Part shown: piece by piece, positions 17,333 through 25,939 of the stretch
How the letters are laid out: each line of letters opens with the position of its first letter
Position numbering within the stretch: position 1 is the first letter of the stretch
Source of the DNA: Arthrobacter terrae
GTDB taxonomy: Bacteria > Actinomycetota > Actinomycetes > Actinomycetales > Micrococcaceae
DNA: 64,000 nucleotides
Direction of reading: 5' to 3'
NCBI RefSeq assembly: GCF_015708085.1
Contig: NZ_JADNYM010000002.1
Span: 124,001-188,000, forward strand
The notes under the pieces: generated by a model
What the model was told of the DNA's origin: nothing
Seen by the model: the letters and a program-made list of their open reading frames with translations, nothing else
Database searches by the model: none
Program-made: the position numbers and the translations under genes

Positions 17333-19249
17333 TCAGCGTTGCAGGACAGCCACCCCATAAGGGCCAAGGTCAGCCGACTCGATGGCGTCCCCGCCCAACG
17401 TCCGCAATGCCGCCGAAGCCAGCCCAACCGCCGTCGGCCCGGAGTGCTGGCTGAGCAGAACCACAAACTCCCTGCCGTCCTCGTGAATCAGGGAGTCCGC
17501 GAAGATCAGCGGATCATCGAGCTGCACCGGGCCGCGGATACCGGCAAGTGATGCCAGCGCCTCGTAAAGCCGGTAGGTATCTTCCGGATTGATCCGGCCC
17601 TGCGCCGCCGCAAGATATTCCAGCGGATAGGTGCACAAGACGGTCCGTCCCGCGCCGTGTTGCTTGACGATCAGGGCCGGATTGCCGCGTCCGTCAACAG
17701 CCACCACGGTTCCGTCGGTAGCCTGGACCGGCAGGAAAGCCCGGGAATGCTCGTTGCCCGCAGCCTTGAAGCGCAGCACGTCGCCCTTGGCCAGTGTGCC
17801 GAAATCCTCGGTAAAGGTCAGCTCAACCACGTCATCGTCAATCGGGTTGTTCAGCCCATAGACCAACTGACGCTCGACCCCGAAGATCTCCTCGGTGTAG
17901 ATCCACCACGGCCCGCGCTGCGCCTGCGTTTCGCCAACGCAGTAGGAGGCATAAACGGTGGCGCCCGCTGAAGCCAGCCGCGGAAGCTGAACCCAGGATG
18001 GCCCCGTCAGTGCCTTAATGGACGGCAGCAGATACAGACCATAACCCTCCGGCAGGCCGCCGTCCTCGGCTTCCCGCACCACGCCCACGGGCAGATGTGC
18101 CTCATGCGCCGCCACGTATGACTGCTCGGCGGTCGTGACCACCAGTTCCCGTTCTGCCTCTTCAGTGAAGGGGTAGTCTGCAGCCAGATAGGAGGTCAGG
18201 ACCAGTGCCGCGGACACCTGTGCACGCCGGAGCCGGGGCAGGTCGATGGCTTTAAGGGTATCGGCGAATGCCTTGAGCTCCAGGAGCGCCGGTTTGGGCG
18301 CACCGTCCGCATCGGTTATGCCGAAGTGCAGCTCAAACGGATGGTGGTTGTAGGGCCGCTGGTCCAGGATCGCGTCATAGTCCGTGTTATTCCAGGCGAT
18401 CCAACCCGTCGCACCCGCCAGCAGCGTATTGTGCAGCAGTTGACGGTAATAGTGTCCGGCATTTTCGGCGGAGACAAAGTCACTGGACAGACCGAATTCC
18501 TCCATCACCACCGGCTGCCCGGTAACTGCGGACATTTCGGCGATGAAGGCCGCTTTCAGATGCTGGCGCAGCACGTCCGATTCCATTCGGTATACGTGCG
18601 GCCCGACAAAATCGGTGAACGGCGCCAGATCACGGATGGAAAAGCCGTTGTCATGACCGGTGGTTTCAATCCCCCAGGCCCCGTCTCCAATCGACACCGG
18701 CTGCCGGCCACCGCCGGCCCGCACCGCGTTGACCATGAGCTCCGACCAGGCCGCCACCTCTGCCCGGGTTGCCTCGCCACCGTAAATCGGAACCTCATTA
18801 GTGATCAGCCAGCCGGCAACCGCGGGATGGCCGGCAAATCGCTCCACCAGGGACTTGATGTACCAGGCCTGCCGGTTCACAAACCAGACATCCGTATAGA
18901 GGTTCCTCCCCGCCCGCCAACGTGGATCCCAGTTCTCACCGGACATGTGCCCCACGATGAAGGTGGGGACCGTGGTCATTCCGGCGCTGTGGTGCGCGTC
19001 CAGGAAATCCGCGAAATGTGCACAGGCCTCCTCGTTCAGCGTGTGCGGTTCCGGCTGGAAATCCGGCCAGTAGTAGAAGGAGCGCGTCAGGTTCAGCCCA
19101 TGGCGGGCCAGGACGTCCAGTTCCTCCCGGATTACGGCGCCGTCGTAATTGCGCCACATCAGCGGGCCGCCGGTCCGCGACCAAAAATTGGCACCGAGCC
19201 AATTAGCCGGACTGCCGTTGGTTGCCAGCATACCAAAATTGCGCTCCAT
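17333..19249 (-). CDS. GH5-like glycoside hydrolase (cellulase/mannanase clan A)
   Basis: 638 residues. A TIM barrel occupies about residues 1-330 with both clan-A catalytic glutamates: acid/base in WLITNEVP (Glu152) and nucleophile in VVMEEFG (about Glu251). A Trp-rich tract (GWIAWNNTDYD) closes the barrel, and a C-terminal beta-rich/glutaminase-like region extends to the end. No signal peptide, so it probably acts on imported oligosaccharides. It is the last gene of the ABC-transporter operon, 4 bp after the permease. Exact subfamily and substrate are unknown. Confidence 0.8.
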   Translation of the reverse strand: MERNFGMLATNGSPANWLGANFWSRTGGPLMWRNYDGAVIREELDVLARHGLNLTRSFYYWPDFQPEPHTLNEEACAHFADFLDAHHSAGMTTVPTFIVGHMSGENWDPRWRAGRNLYTDVWFVNRQAWYIKSLVERFAGHPAVAGWLITNEVPIYGGEATRAEVAAWSELMVNAVRAGGGRQPVSIGDGAWGIETTGHDNGFSIRDLAPFTDFVGPHVYRMESDVLRQHLKAAFIAEMSAVTGQPVVMEEFGLSSDFVSAENAGHYYRQLLHNTLLAGATGWIAWNNTDYDAILDQRPYNHHPFELHFGITDADGAPKPALLELKAFADTLKAIDLPRLRRAQVSAALVLTSYLAADYPFTEEAERELVVTTAEQSYVAAHEAHLPVGVVREAEDGGLPEGYGLYLLPSIKALTGPSWVQLPRLASAGATVYASYCVGETQAQRGPWWIYTEEIFGVERQLVYGLNNPIDDDVVELTFTEDFGTLAKGDVLRFKAAGNEHSRAFLPVQATDGTVVAVDGRGNPALIVKQHGAGRTVLCTYPLEYLAAAQGRINPEDTYRLYEALASLAGIRGPVQLDDPLIFADSLIHEDGREFVVLLSQHSGPTAVGLASAALRTLGGDAIESADLGPYGVAVLQR

Positions 19250-19253
19250 GCTG

Positions 19254-20093
19254 CTACTTCACCGCCCCGGCGGTCAGTCCGGCCACAAAGTTCCGCTGCA
19301 GCAGCAGGAAGCCGACGACGACGGGCACGCTGACCACCAGCGACGCCGCCATAATCTGGTTCCAGTACACGTTCGTTTGGGTCGAATAGAGCTGCAGCCC
19401 AACGGCCAGCGTTCGGTTGGACTCCGTCGTCATCACGGACGCGAACAGGACCTCGCCCCAGGACGTCATGAAACTATAGATGGCCACGGCAATCAGGCCC
19501 GGTCTGGCAGCCGGCAGGATCACGCGGAACAGCGCTCCCATCGGCCCGGAACCGTCCACCTTTGCGGCCTCGTCAAGCTCGCGCGGAATCCCGTCCAGAT
19601 ACCCGGACAACATCCAGATGGAGAAGGGCAGCGAAAACGTCAGGTAGGTAATAACCAAACCAAGCCGGGTGCCTACCAGCTGAATTCCCACCGCGGAATT
19701 GATGTTCACGAAAATCAAAAACAACGGCAGCAGGAATAGTACGCCGGGGAACATCTGGGTGGACAGGACGGTCGTGGAGAAGATGGACCGGCCGCGGAAC
19801 CTGTAGCGCGAGATCGCGTAAGCAGCGAAAACCGCTATCACCAGGCTGAGGATTGTCGCCGCCCCGGCCACAATCACGCTGTTGACGAAGTAGCTCGCCA
19901 GCGGGACCGTCTTCCACATGTCGATAAAAGGTGTAATGGTCAGCTCCGACGGCCACCAGGTGAACGCGCCCTGCACATCACGCAGTGGTTTCAGCGCGGA
20001 AATGACCATCACGTAAACGGGCACCACCGTGAAAACCGTCAGGACCGCGATCACCACCATCCGAAAGACTTTTGCTGGAGTTGTTTCACGCAC
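19254..20093 (-). CDS. Carbohydrate ABC transporter permease, MalG type
   Basis: 279 residues, six membrane segments. The EAA loop RELDEAAKVDGSGPMGALFRVILPAARPG lies near residues 175-205. It overlaps the preceding permease gene by 8 bp. It is part of the importer encoded by the minus-strand operon under the ROK repressor. Confidence 0.92.
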   Translation of the reverse strand: MRETTPAKVFRMVVIAVLTVFTVVPVYVMVISALKPLRDVQGAFTWWPSELTITPFIDMWKTVPLASYFVNSVIVAGAATILSLVIAVFAAYAISRYRFRGRSIFSTTVLSTQMFPGVLFLLPLFLIFVNINSAVGIQLVGTRLGLVITYLTFSLPFSIWMLSGYLDGIPRELDEAAKVDGSGPMGALFRVILPAARPGLIAVAIYSFMTSWGEVLFASVMTTESNRTLAVGLQLYSTQTNVYWNQIMAASLVVSVPVVVGFLLLQRNFVAGLTAGAVK

Positions 20094-21060
20094 GCTTGGA
20101 CCTCCGGTTCAAAACGAGTAGGTAGATTCCGGTGACCAGCAGCAGGAAGAGCAGCAGCAGCACCGACATGGCCGCGCCGGAGCCGAAGTTCCAGGTCAGG
20201 AAGGAGGCGTTATAGATGTGGAAGGAGATCAGGTCACCGGCGGGAGGCTGCGCATTGCCAAACAGCACAAACGGAGTGTTGAAGTCATTGAACGTCCACA
20301 GGAACATCACCAGCACCAGCACCATGTTCACTGGCCGCACCATCGGCAGCGTAATCGAAAGCCACTGCCGGAACGGCTTGGCTCCATCCACGGCCGACGC
20401 CTCATACACGTCCGTGGGAATGGACTGCAACCCGGCCATCAGCATGAGAAAAGCGAACGGCCAGAGCCGCCAGATGGCCACAATAACGACGGCGGCAAAA
20501 GCGTTGTCGCCAATCAGCCAGAACGGTTTGTCCCCGGAGATCCCAAGGTTGTCATACAGGAAGTGGTTGAGCGCGCCGGTGTCCTTTTGCAGCATGAACT
20601 TCCAGGCAATGATTCCGGCGTACATGGGCAGCGCATACGGCACCAGGAAAAGGGTGCGGAAGAAGCCTTGTCCCCAGAACTTCTTCTGCAGAGCGACGGC
20701 TGCGGCCATGCCAAGGCCCCAGGAGATTCCGACAACTAAAATGGTGAAGCCACAGGTAATCAAAAATGACTGCAGCAGCGACGCCCCCACGGCGCCGTTG
20801 AAGTCCAAGGCCACCTGATAGTTCTTAACCCCGATAACCGGAGCGCGGCCCCAATTGGAGATAAAGGCCTTGGTGAGTTTTAGGAAACTCATCCAAATTC
20901 CGGTGAACATGGGAATTACGTGAATGACGAGCTCAAAAATAATGGCCGGAGCCAGCAGCGCGTAGGGAAGCCACCAACCGGAGCGCCGGGGCCGGCGCGG
21001 GTTGCGGTCCGCGGGTTTGGTGGTTTTATCCGAAGTTGGAGTGGCAGTCGCAGCGGACAT
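20086..21060 (-). CDS. Carbohydrate ABC transporter permease, MalF type
   Basis: 324 residues from the ATG at 21060, which lies just after a GGGGAGTCC stretch; an in-frame upstream extension is discarded. A basic proline-rich cytoplasmic N-terminus precedes the first membrane helix (LPYALLAPAIIFELVIHVIP). The EAA loop (YEASAVDGAKPFRQWLSITLPMVRP) is near residues 225-250. Partner of the adjacent MalG-type permease. Confidence 0.92.
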   Translation of the reverse strand: MSAATATPTSDKTTKPADRNPRRPRRSGWWLPYALLAPAIIFELVIHVIPMFTGIWMSFLKLTKAFISNWGRAPVIGVKNYQVALDFNGAVGASLLQSFLITCGFTILVVGISWGLGMAAAVALQKKFWGQGFFRTLFLVPYALPMYAGIIAWKFMLQKDTGALNHFLYDNLGISGDKPFWLIGDNAFAAVVIVAIWRLWPFAFLMLMAGLQSIPTDVYEASAVDGAKPFRQWLSITLPMVRPVNMVLVLVMFLWTFNDFNTPFVLFGNAQPPAGDLISFHIYNASFLTWNFGSGAAMSVLLLLFLLLVTGIYLLVLNRRSKRA

Positions 21061-21107
21061 CCGGAGGACTCCCCTTTCTGTGCTGGTGCGGACGGGCGAA
21101 GGGACGC

Positions 21108-21149
21108 GCCGGGCGGCCGTGCAAAACTGAACCTGCGGGACCGCCCGGC
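21108..21149 (-). terminator. Intra-operon hairpin between binding-protein and permease genes
   Basis: GCCGGGCGG (21108-21116) pairs perfectly with CCGCCCGGC (21141-21149). It lies in the 108-bp gap after the solute-binding gene without a U-tract. In ABC importer operons such hairpins commonly stabilise the binding-protein mRNA and reduce permease expression; that role is inferred here. Confidence 0.55.
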
Positions 21150-21168
21150 CCATCCTGCGGAAGGCAGA

Positions 21169-22482
21169 CTATCCGGCTGCCGCGACCTGCTGCTGTGCAG
21201 TCTCCATCGCCTTGCGGATGTCATCCGTGCTGACCGTTCCGCCCGAAGCGATGGTGGCGTACATCTGGTTCATCGCCTTGCCCACGGTGCTTTCAAACTG
21301 GTCCTCTGCGGGCACCAGCGGAAGCGGCTTTGACTTGTTGGCGTAAATGTCGGAGAAGATCTTCGCTTCCTCCGGGTTATCAGTGAAGTTCGCAGTGGCA
21401 CCATTGAGCACCGGCAGCGCCGCGAAAGGCTTGTCCAGCGCTGTCTGCGTCTCGGGGCTGGTCATGAACTTCACGAACTTCAGCGCCGCGTCCTTGTTCT
21501 TGGTGTTTTTGAAGATGGAAAGATTAATGCCGGCCACGTGGCTGGCAACGTCCTTGCCGCCCTTCGGTGCGGGGAAGGCCACAACCCCGTACTGATCGCT
21601 CTTCATGCCGTTGGCAACAATGCTGCTGTCGGCGTTGTTCTGGTTGATGATCATTGCCACCTTGCCGGTCGCGAAGTCGTTCACGGCTTTGGTGCCGTTG
21701 TCATACTGCGCGTTCGCTACATCCACCACCTTGTCCGTCTGCATCAGATCAAGCTGACGCTTGATGCCGTCCACTACACCGTCGGAGGTGAAGGTGGGCT
21801 TGCCATCGGAGTCAAAGAGGTCTGCACCGTTCTGGGCGGCGTTGATGAAGGCGAAGTGGGCGTTTTCGGTGTAGCTCCCGGCCGCCAGGGCGAAGCCGTG
21901 CTGGTCTCCGGTCGTCAGTTTCTTGGCATCTGCGACCATGTCCTCCCACGTCGTCGGCGGTGTGAGGCCCGCGTCGGCGAACATGGCCTTGTTGTAGTAC
22001 AGGCCATACGCCAGGCCGTACAGCGGAACAGAGGTGGGGTCCTGGCCCGGCATGCCGCCGGTGTCCAGCGCGGTTTTGACGAACTTATCCTTGCCTCCAA
22101 TGGCATCCATGGCGCTGCTGTCGAACGGCATGAAGGCCTCGGTGGACTGCAGTGATGCTGCCCAGGTATTACCGATGTTTACGACGTCGGGAGCCTGCCC
22201 GGAGGTAACGGCGGTCTGGATACGTGTCTGCAGATCGTTCCAGCCAATCACCTCGAGATTCACTTTGACCCCGGTCTGGTCCTGGAACTTCTGCAGCTCA
22301 GGGGTCAGGACGGCCTTGTCATTGTCCAAGCTGGTGCCCTGGTTACTGGCCCAGTACGTGATGCTGCCGCCACCACCGGAGCTCTCCGAAGAACCGGAGG
22401 CATTGTTGCTTCCGCCGCACGCTGACGTTGTCAGCGCCAGTGCGGCGATGGCCGCCGTTGCGGCAAGGGTACGAATTTTCAC
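21169..22482 (-). CDS. Extracellular sugar-binding lipoprotein
   Basis: 437 residues. A lipoprotein signal peptide ends in the lipobox LTTSAC (Cys22), followed by a Gly/Ser linker and a family-1 solute-binding fold (ITYWAS, then VKVNLEVIGWNDLQTRIQTA, GQAPDVVNIGNTWA). First gene of the minus-strand importer operon. Its promoter (TTGACG, 17 bp, TAGTTT at 22574-22546) is overlapped by the ROK-type operator described separately. Confidence 0.93.
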   Translation of the reverse strand: MKIRTLAATAAIAALALTTSACGGSNNASGSSESSGGGGSITYWASNQGTSLDNDKAVLTPELQKFQDQTGVKVNLEVIGWNDLQTRIQTAVTSGQAPDVVNIGNTWAASLQSTEAFMPFDSSAMDAIGGKDKFVKTALDTGGMPGQDPTSVPLYGLAYGLYYNKAMFADAGLTPPTTWEDMVADAKKLTTGDQHGFALAAGSYTENAHFAFINAAQNGADLFDSDGKPTFTSDGVVDGIKRQLDLMQTDKVVDVANAQYDNGTKAVNDFATGKVAMIINQNNADSSIVANGMKSDQYGVVAFPAPKGGKDVASHVAGINLSIFKNTKNKDAALKFVKFMTSPETQTALDKPFAALPVLNGATANFTDNPEEAKIFSDIYANKSKPLPLVPAEDQFESTVGKAMNQMYATIASGGTVSTDDIRKAMETAQQQVAAAG

Positions 22483-22545
22483 TGAATGACTTCCTTGTCT
22501 GTATCCAAAGTGCGCCTGTAAAGCCAGGGATTCGGCCTAGGCACC

Positions 22546-22581
22546 AAACTAGATGACCTTTTGTCGATCGTCAATCAAAAG
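22546..22581 (-). promoter_or_regulatory. Promoter and 24-bp dyad operator of the importer operon
   Basis: On the minus strand, CTTTTG at 22581-22576 and AAAAG at 22562-22558 flank the -35 TTGACG (22574-22569); the -10 TAGTTT is at 22551-22546 with 17-bp spacing. The 24-bp element matches the one upstream of the divergent operon at 20 of 24 positions. Two direct GGTAAAT repeats 11 bp apart lie next to it (22584-22601). Confidence 0.7.
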
Positions 22582-22649
22582 TTGGTAAATAGTCGGTAAA
22601 TTCTTTTTGGTGCCGGAATACAGCAGTAAAAACCGGTGGGCCTGCGGAG

Positions 22650-23867
22650 CTACTGGCCGGCCAGCAGCGCGTCCACGCTGGCGGGGGCAAGGACATGGTC
22701 AATCACCATTCGGCTGGCACCCAGGACGCCTGCCCGGTCTGCCGCCATCGACTGCACAATCCGCAGCCGGGCGGTGGCCAGCGGCAGCGAGCGCTGGTAG
22801 ACAATCTCACGCACGCCGGCCATGAAGTAGTCTCCGGCCGTCAGCAGCCCCCCGCCAATGACGATGATGGATGGGTTGAGCAGGTTTACACAGCCCGCCA
22901 ACACGTCGCCGACATCCCGTCCGGCCTGCCGCATGGCAGCGATGGCGGGCAGGTTGCCTCTATGTGCGAGCTCCAGGACATCCTCGCCGGTGACGGCCGG
23001 AATTCCGTCCGCGGCCAGGGCCGCAGCGACAGCCGGCCCCGAGGCCAGCGCTTCCAAGCAGCCGTAGTTCCCGCAGCGGCACAACACATCGCTGCCGCGC
23101 GGCACGCGAACGTGCCCGATATCCCCGGCTGTACCGTCGGATCCGCGCTGCAACAGTCCGCCGCTGATCAGCCCCGCGCCGATGCCGGTCGCAACCTTGA
23201 CGAACAACAAATCCTGCGCGTGCGGCCAGTAGATGGCCCGTTCCCCGAGGGCCATGATATTGACGTCGTTGTCCACCAGAACCTCGGTCGCAAGCGAGCG
23301 CTGTACGTATCCCGGGACATCGAAACCGTCCCAGCCGGGCATGATCGGCGGATTCGCCGGCCGGCCGGTGGAATGCTCCACCGGCCCTGGCAATCCGATG
23401 CCAACCCCCGCCAGCTCCCGTTCATGCCGCCCGGCCTGCGCCAGCAGTTTTTGGCAGTCCTGCACCACAAGATCGAGCACCGCCCGAGGGCCGGCTGAAA
23501 TGTCAATGGCTGCGCGGGCTTCACACAGCACGCGTCCGCTGAGGTCCGTCAGCGCCACGAGCATATGGGTTGCGCCAATGTCCGCGGCGAGAACGACGCG
23601 CGCTGTTGGCTGAAATGCCAGGCGTGACGGCGGTCGACCGCCGGAGGAGACCGCCTCGCCTGCCGGGCCGATTAACCCGGAAACGGTCAGGGCGTCTATT
23701 CTGCTGGCCACAGTGGACCGTGCCAATCCGGTGATCTCCGCCATTTCCGCCCGGGTTCGCGCGTGTCCGTCGCGGAGCAGCTGAAAGAGCTCACCGGCGC
23801 GTGAAAGGCTTGCTCCGGAGGCCGCTGGTACAGCTGGCCCGGCACCGGTCAGACGTGGCATTAACAT
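22650..23867 (-). CDS. ROK-family transcriptional repressor (XylR/NagC type)
   Basis: 405 residues. N-terminal winged helix (about 25-75; RAEMAEITGLARSTVASRIDAL) fused to a ROK sugar-kinase fold: DIGATHMLVALTDLSG, GIGLPGPV, DNDVNIMALGE, and the zinc signature CRCGNYGCLEALAS. It lies between the two operons, transcribed away from the isomerase/dehydrogenase operon, and is the natural candidate to bind the 24-bp dyad found in both promoters, with release by an imported or oxidised sugar (inference). Confidence 0.92.
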   Translation of the reverse strand: MLMPRLTGAGPAVPAASGASLSRAGELFQLLRDGHARTRAEMAEITGLARSTVASRIDALTVSGLIGPAGEAVSSGGRPPSRLAFQPTARVVLAADIGATHMLVALTDLSGRVLCEARAAIDISAGPRAVLDLVVQDCQKLLAQAGRHERELAGVGIGLPGPVEHSTGRPANPPIMPGWDGFDVPGYVQRSLATEVLVDNDVNIMALGERAIYWPHAQDLLFVKVATGIGAGLISGGLLQRGSDGTAGDIGHVRVPRGSDVLCRCGNYGCLEALASGPAVAAALAADGIPAVTGEDVLELAHRGNLPAIAAMRQAGRDVGDVLAGCVNLLNPSIIVIGGGLLTAGDYFMAGVREIVYQRSLPLATARLRIVQSMAADRAGVLGASRMVIDHVLAPASVDALLAGQ

Positions 23868-23946
23868 GCCTTTATTGATAGCACGCCCGGACGGCAGACC
23901 GCACTTAGAGCGGGCATAATTCCGTTTTGTGTCGAAACCCTTGGTA

Positions 23947-23982
23947 CTTTTGCTTGACGCTCGGTAAAAGCTGGCCTACGTT
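23947..23982 (+). promoter_or_regulatory. Promoter and 24-bp dyad operator of the isomerase/dehydrogenase operon
   Basis: -35 TTGACG (23954-23959), 17-bp spacer, -10 TACGTT (23977-23982). The -35 box lies inside a 24-bp element (23947-23970) that starts CTTTTG and ends TCGGTAAAAG, matching the importer-operon element in 20 of 24 positions. Repressor binding here would block RNA polymerase. Confidence 0.7.
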
Positions 23983-24046
23983 GTTGGATGACTGCCGTTG
24001 TTGCATAGCTGCACAACCACCGCCCCCACTACCGTCAGGAGAACCC

Positions 24047-24781
24047 GTGACTTACTCCCTTCAGCTCTACACCGTCCGAGGCCCCTTGGAGGCGGATCTT
24101 CCGGGGACCATCAAGCGGGTGGCCGAGATCGGATACACTGCCGTCGAGCCCTATAATTTCGTGGCGACCGCCGATGAGTTGGCAGCGGCCCTGACGGCTA
24201 ACAACCTCACTGCGCCTTCCGGCCATGCTCCCTTGTTGCGCGCAGACCAGGATCAGATCTTTGCCGCCGCGCAGAAACTGGGCATCTCAACGGTCATCGA
24301 TCCGCACGTGGACAGCAGCCGCTGGAACACCGAAGAAGACATTGTGGCCACCGCCAAGGCGCTGAACGCCGCGGCTGCGAAGGGCGCCGGCTACGGCATC
24401 CGGGTGGGTTACCACAATCACGAGTTCGAGCTGGAATCGCGTATCAGCGGCCGCTCCGGCCTGGAAGTCCTGGCCGCGCATCTTGATCCTTCGGTGGTGC
24501 TGGAAGTGGATACCTACTGGGCCGCCGTTGGTGGCGAGGATCCGGTGAAGCTGCTCGGACGGCTCGGCGAAAGGGTCAAGCTGATCCATATCAAGGACGG
24601 CCCGCTGACGAAGGAAAACAAGGACCAGGTGGCCGTCGGACAGGGCAGCGCGCCGATCTGGGATGTCATTGCAGCCGTGCCCGGTCTGGAGATCGGCGTC
24701 GTCGAACTTGATGACTTCAACGGCGATATCTTCGACGCCGTGACCGAAAGCTTAAACTACCTCAAGGCAGGACGGAACTAA
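24047..24781 (+). CDS. Xylose-isomerase-like TIM-barrel protein (sugar phosphate isomerase/epimerase family), copy 1
   Basis: 244 residues from GTG 24047, which follows TCAGGAGA. AP-endonuclease-2-type TIM barrel with the metal-binding acids and histidines in order: GYHNHEFE, LEVDTYW, IHIKDGP and VVELDD near the C-terminus. It is the first gene of the operon and its stop is directly followed by the next ATG. In this family members act as isomerases, epimerases or, in C-/O-glycoside cleavage systems, as lyases on 3-keto sugars. The role is inferred from neighbours. Confidence 0.85.
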   Translation: MTYSLQLYTVRGPLEADLPGTIKRVAEIGYTAVEPYNFVATADELAAALTANNLTAPSGHAPLLRADQDQIFAAAQKLGISTVIDPHVDSSRWNTEEDIVATAKALNAAAAKGAGYGIRVGYHNHEFELESRISGRSGLEVLAAHLDPSVVLEVDTYWAAVGGEDPVKLLGRLGERVKLIHIKDGPLTKENKDQVAVGQGSAPIWDVIAAVPGLEIGVVELDDFNGDIFDAVTESLNYLKAGRN

Positions 24782-25939
24782 ATGAGCCAGCAACCGAACC
24801 AGACCAGCGGCCGTCAAGCGGGTGAACGGACCGGTCCCGTCGGGGTCGCCGTAATCGGTGCAGGAGTTATCAGCAAGGAATACCTGACCAATCTGACCAG
24901 CTTCCCGGACATTAAGGTCCACATAGTTGCCGACATATTCGAGCAGGTCGCCGCGGAACGGGCCGCGGAATTCGGCATCGGCGCCTCCGGTGGAGTGCAG
25001 GCGGCGCTGGATCACCCGGATGTTGAGATCGTCGTCAACCTCACGATTCCCGCCGCGCACGTCGAGGTCGCGACGGCGGCACTGAATGCCGGCAAACATG
25101 TCTGGAGCGAAAAGCCATTCTCGCTGGACCGGGACAGCGGTCTCGGGCTGCTCAAGGCCGCTGATGCCGCGGGCCTGCGCCTCGGCTGCGCGCCGGACAC
25201 GTTTCTGGGCGCCGGAATGCAAACCGCTCTTCGCATCATTGCCCGAGGGGACATTGGCGTGCCGTTGACGGCGCTGACGCTCATGCAGTCCCCCGGGCCG
25301 GAGTCCTGGCATCCCAACCCGGCATTCCTGTTCCAGGAAGGTGCTGGGCCGCTGTTTGACATCGGCCCGTATTACCTAACAGCACTGGTGCAGACCTTTG
25401 GCGCCATTACCAAGGTCGCCGCCTTTGGGTCCAAATCCCGCGAAACCCGGATCATCGGCTCGGGGCCCAAGGTCGGGGAAGAATTCGCTGTCACGGTCCC
25501 CAGCCACGTCAGCGCCATTGCAGAGTTCGCGGGCGGAGAATCCTCGCAGAGCATCTTCAGCTTCGATTCCCCGCTCAAGCGGGCAGGTTTCGTCGAAGTC
25601 ACCGGGACCGAGGCGACAATCGCCATCCCGGATCCCAACATGTTCGACGGCGATATCATTCTGACCCGCCGCGGTCAGGACGAGCCGGAGACTATCCCGG
25701 CCGTGGGCGCCACCAGCACCCGCGGCTCCGGCGTACTCGAAATGGCGCGCGCCCTCCGGGCAGGGCGTCCGCACCGAGCTCAGGGAGCCGTTGCATATCA
25801 CGTGCTCGATGCCATGGTCTCCATTGCCGAGTCCATTGACACCGGTCAATTCGTTTCTTTGCAGAGCAGCGCGGATGCCGCCGAGCCGCTGCCGGAGGAC
25901 TGGGACCCCACCGCCGCCACGCTTGAAGAAGCGCCGTGA
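24782..25939 (+). CDS. Gfo/Idh/MocA-family oxidoreductase, copy 1
   Basis: 385 residues. N-terminal Rossmann domain (VGVAVIGAGVISKEYLTNL) and the EKPFSLD motif, whose lysine is catalytic in the family, near residue 107; C-terminal alpha/beta domain with a DIGPYYLTAL segment. Such enzymes oxidise a sugar hydroxyl, often C3 of a glycoside, using NAD(P). Start ATG one base after the preceding stop; 4-bp overlap with the next dehydrogenase. Confidence 0.9.
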   Translation: MSQQPNQTSGRQAGERTGPVGVAVIGAGVISKEYLTNLTSFPDIKVHIVADIFEQVAAERAAEFGIGASGGVQAALDHPDVEIVVNLTIPAAHVEVATAALNAGKHVWSEKPFSLDRDSGLGLLKAADAAGLRLGCAPDTFLGAGMQTALRIIARGDIGVPLTALTLMQSPGPESWHPNPAFLFQEGAGPLFDIGPYYLTALVQTFGAITKVAAFGSKSRETRIIGSGPKVGEEFAVTVPSHVSAIAEFAGGESSQSIFSFDSPLKRAGFVEVTGTEATIAIPDPNMFDGDIILTRRGQDEPETIPAVGATSTRGSGVLEMARALRAGRPHRAQGAVAYHVLDAMVSIAESIDTGQFVSLQSSADAAEPLPEDWDPTAATLEEAP

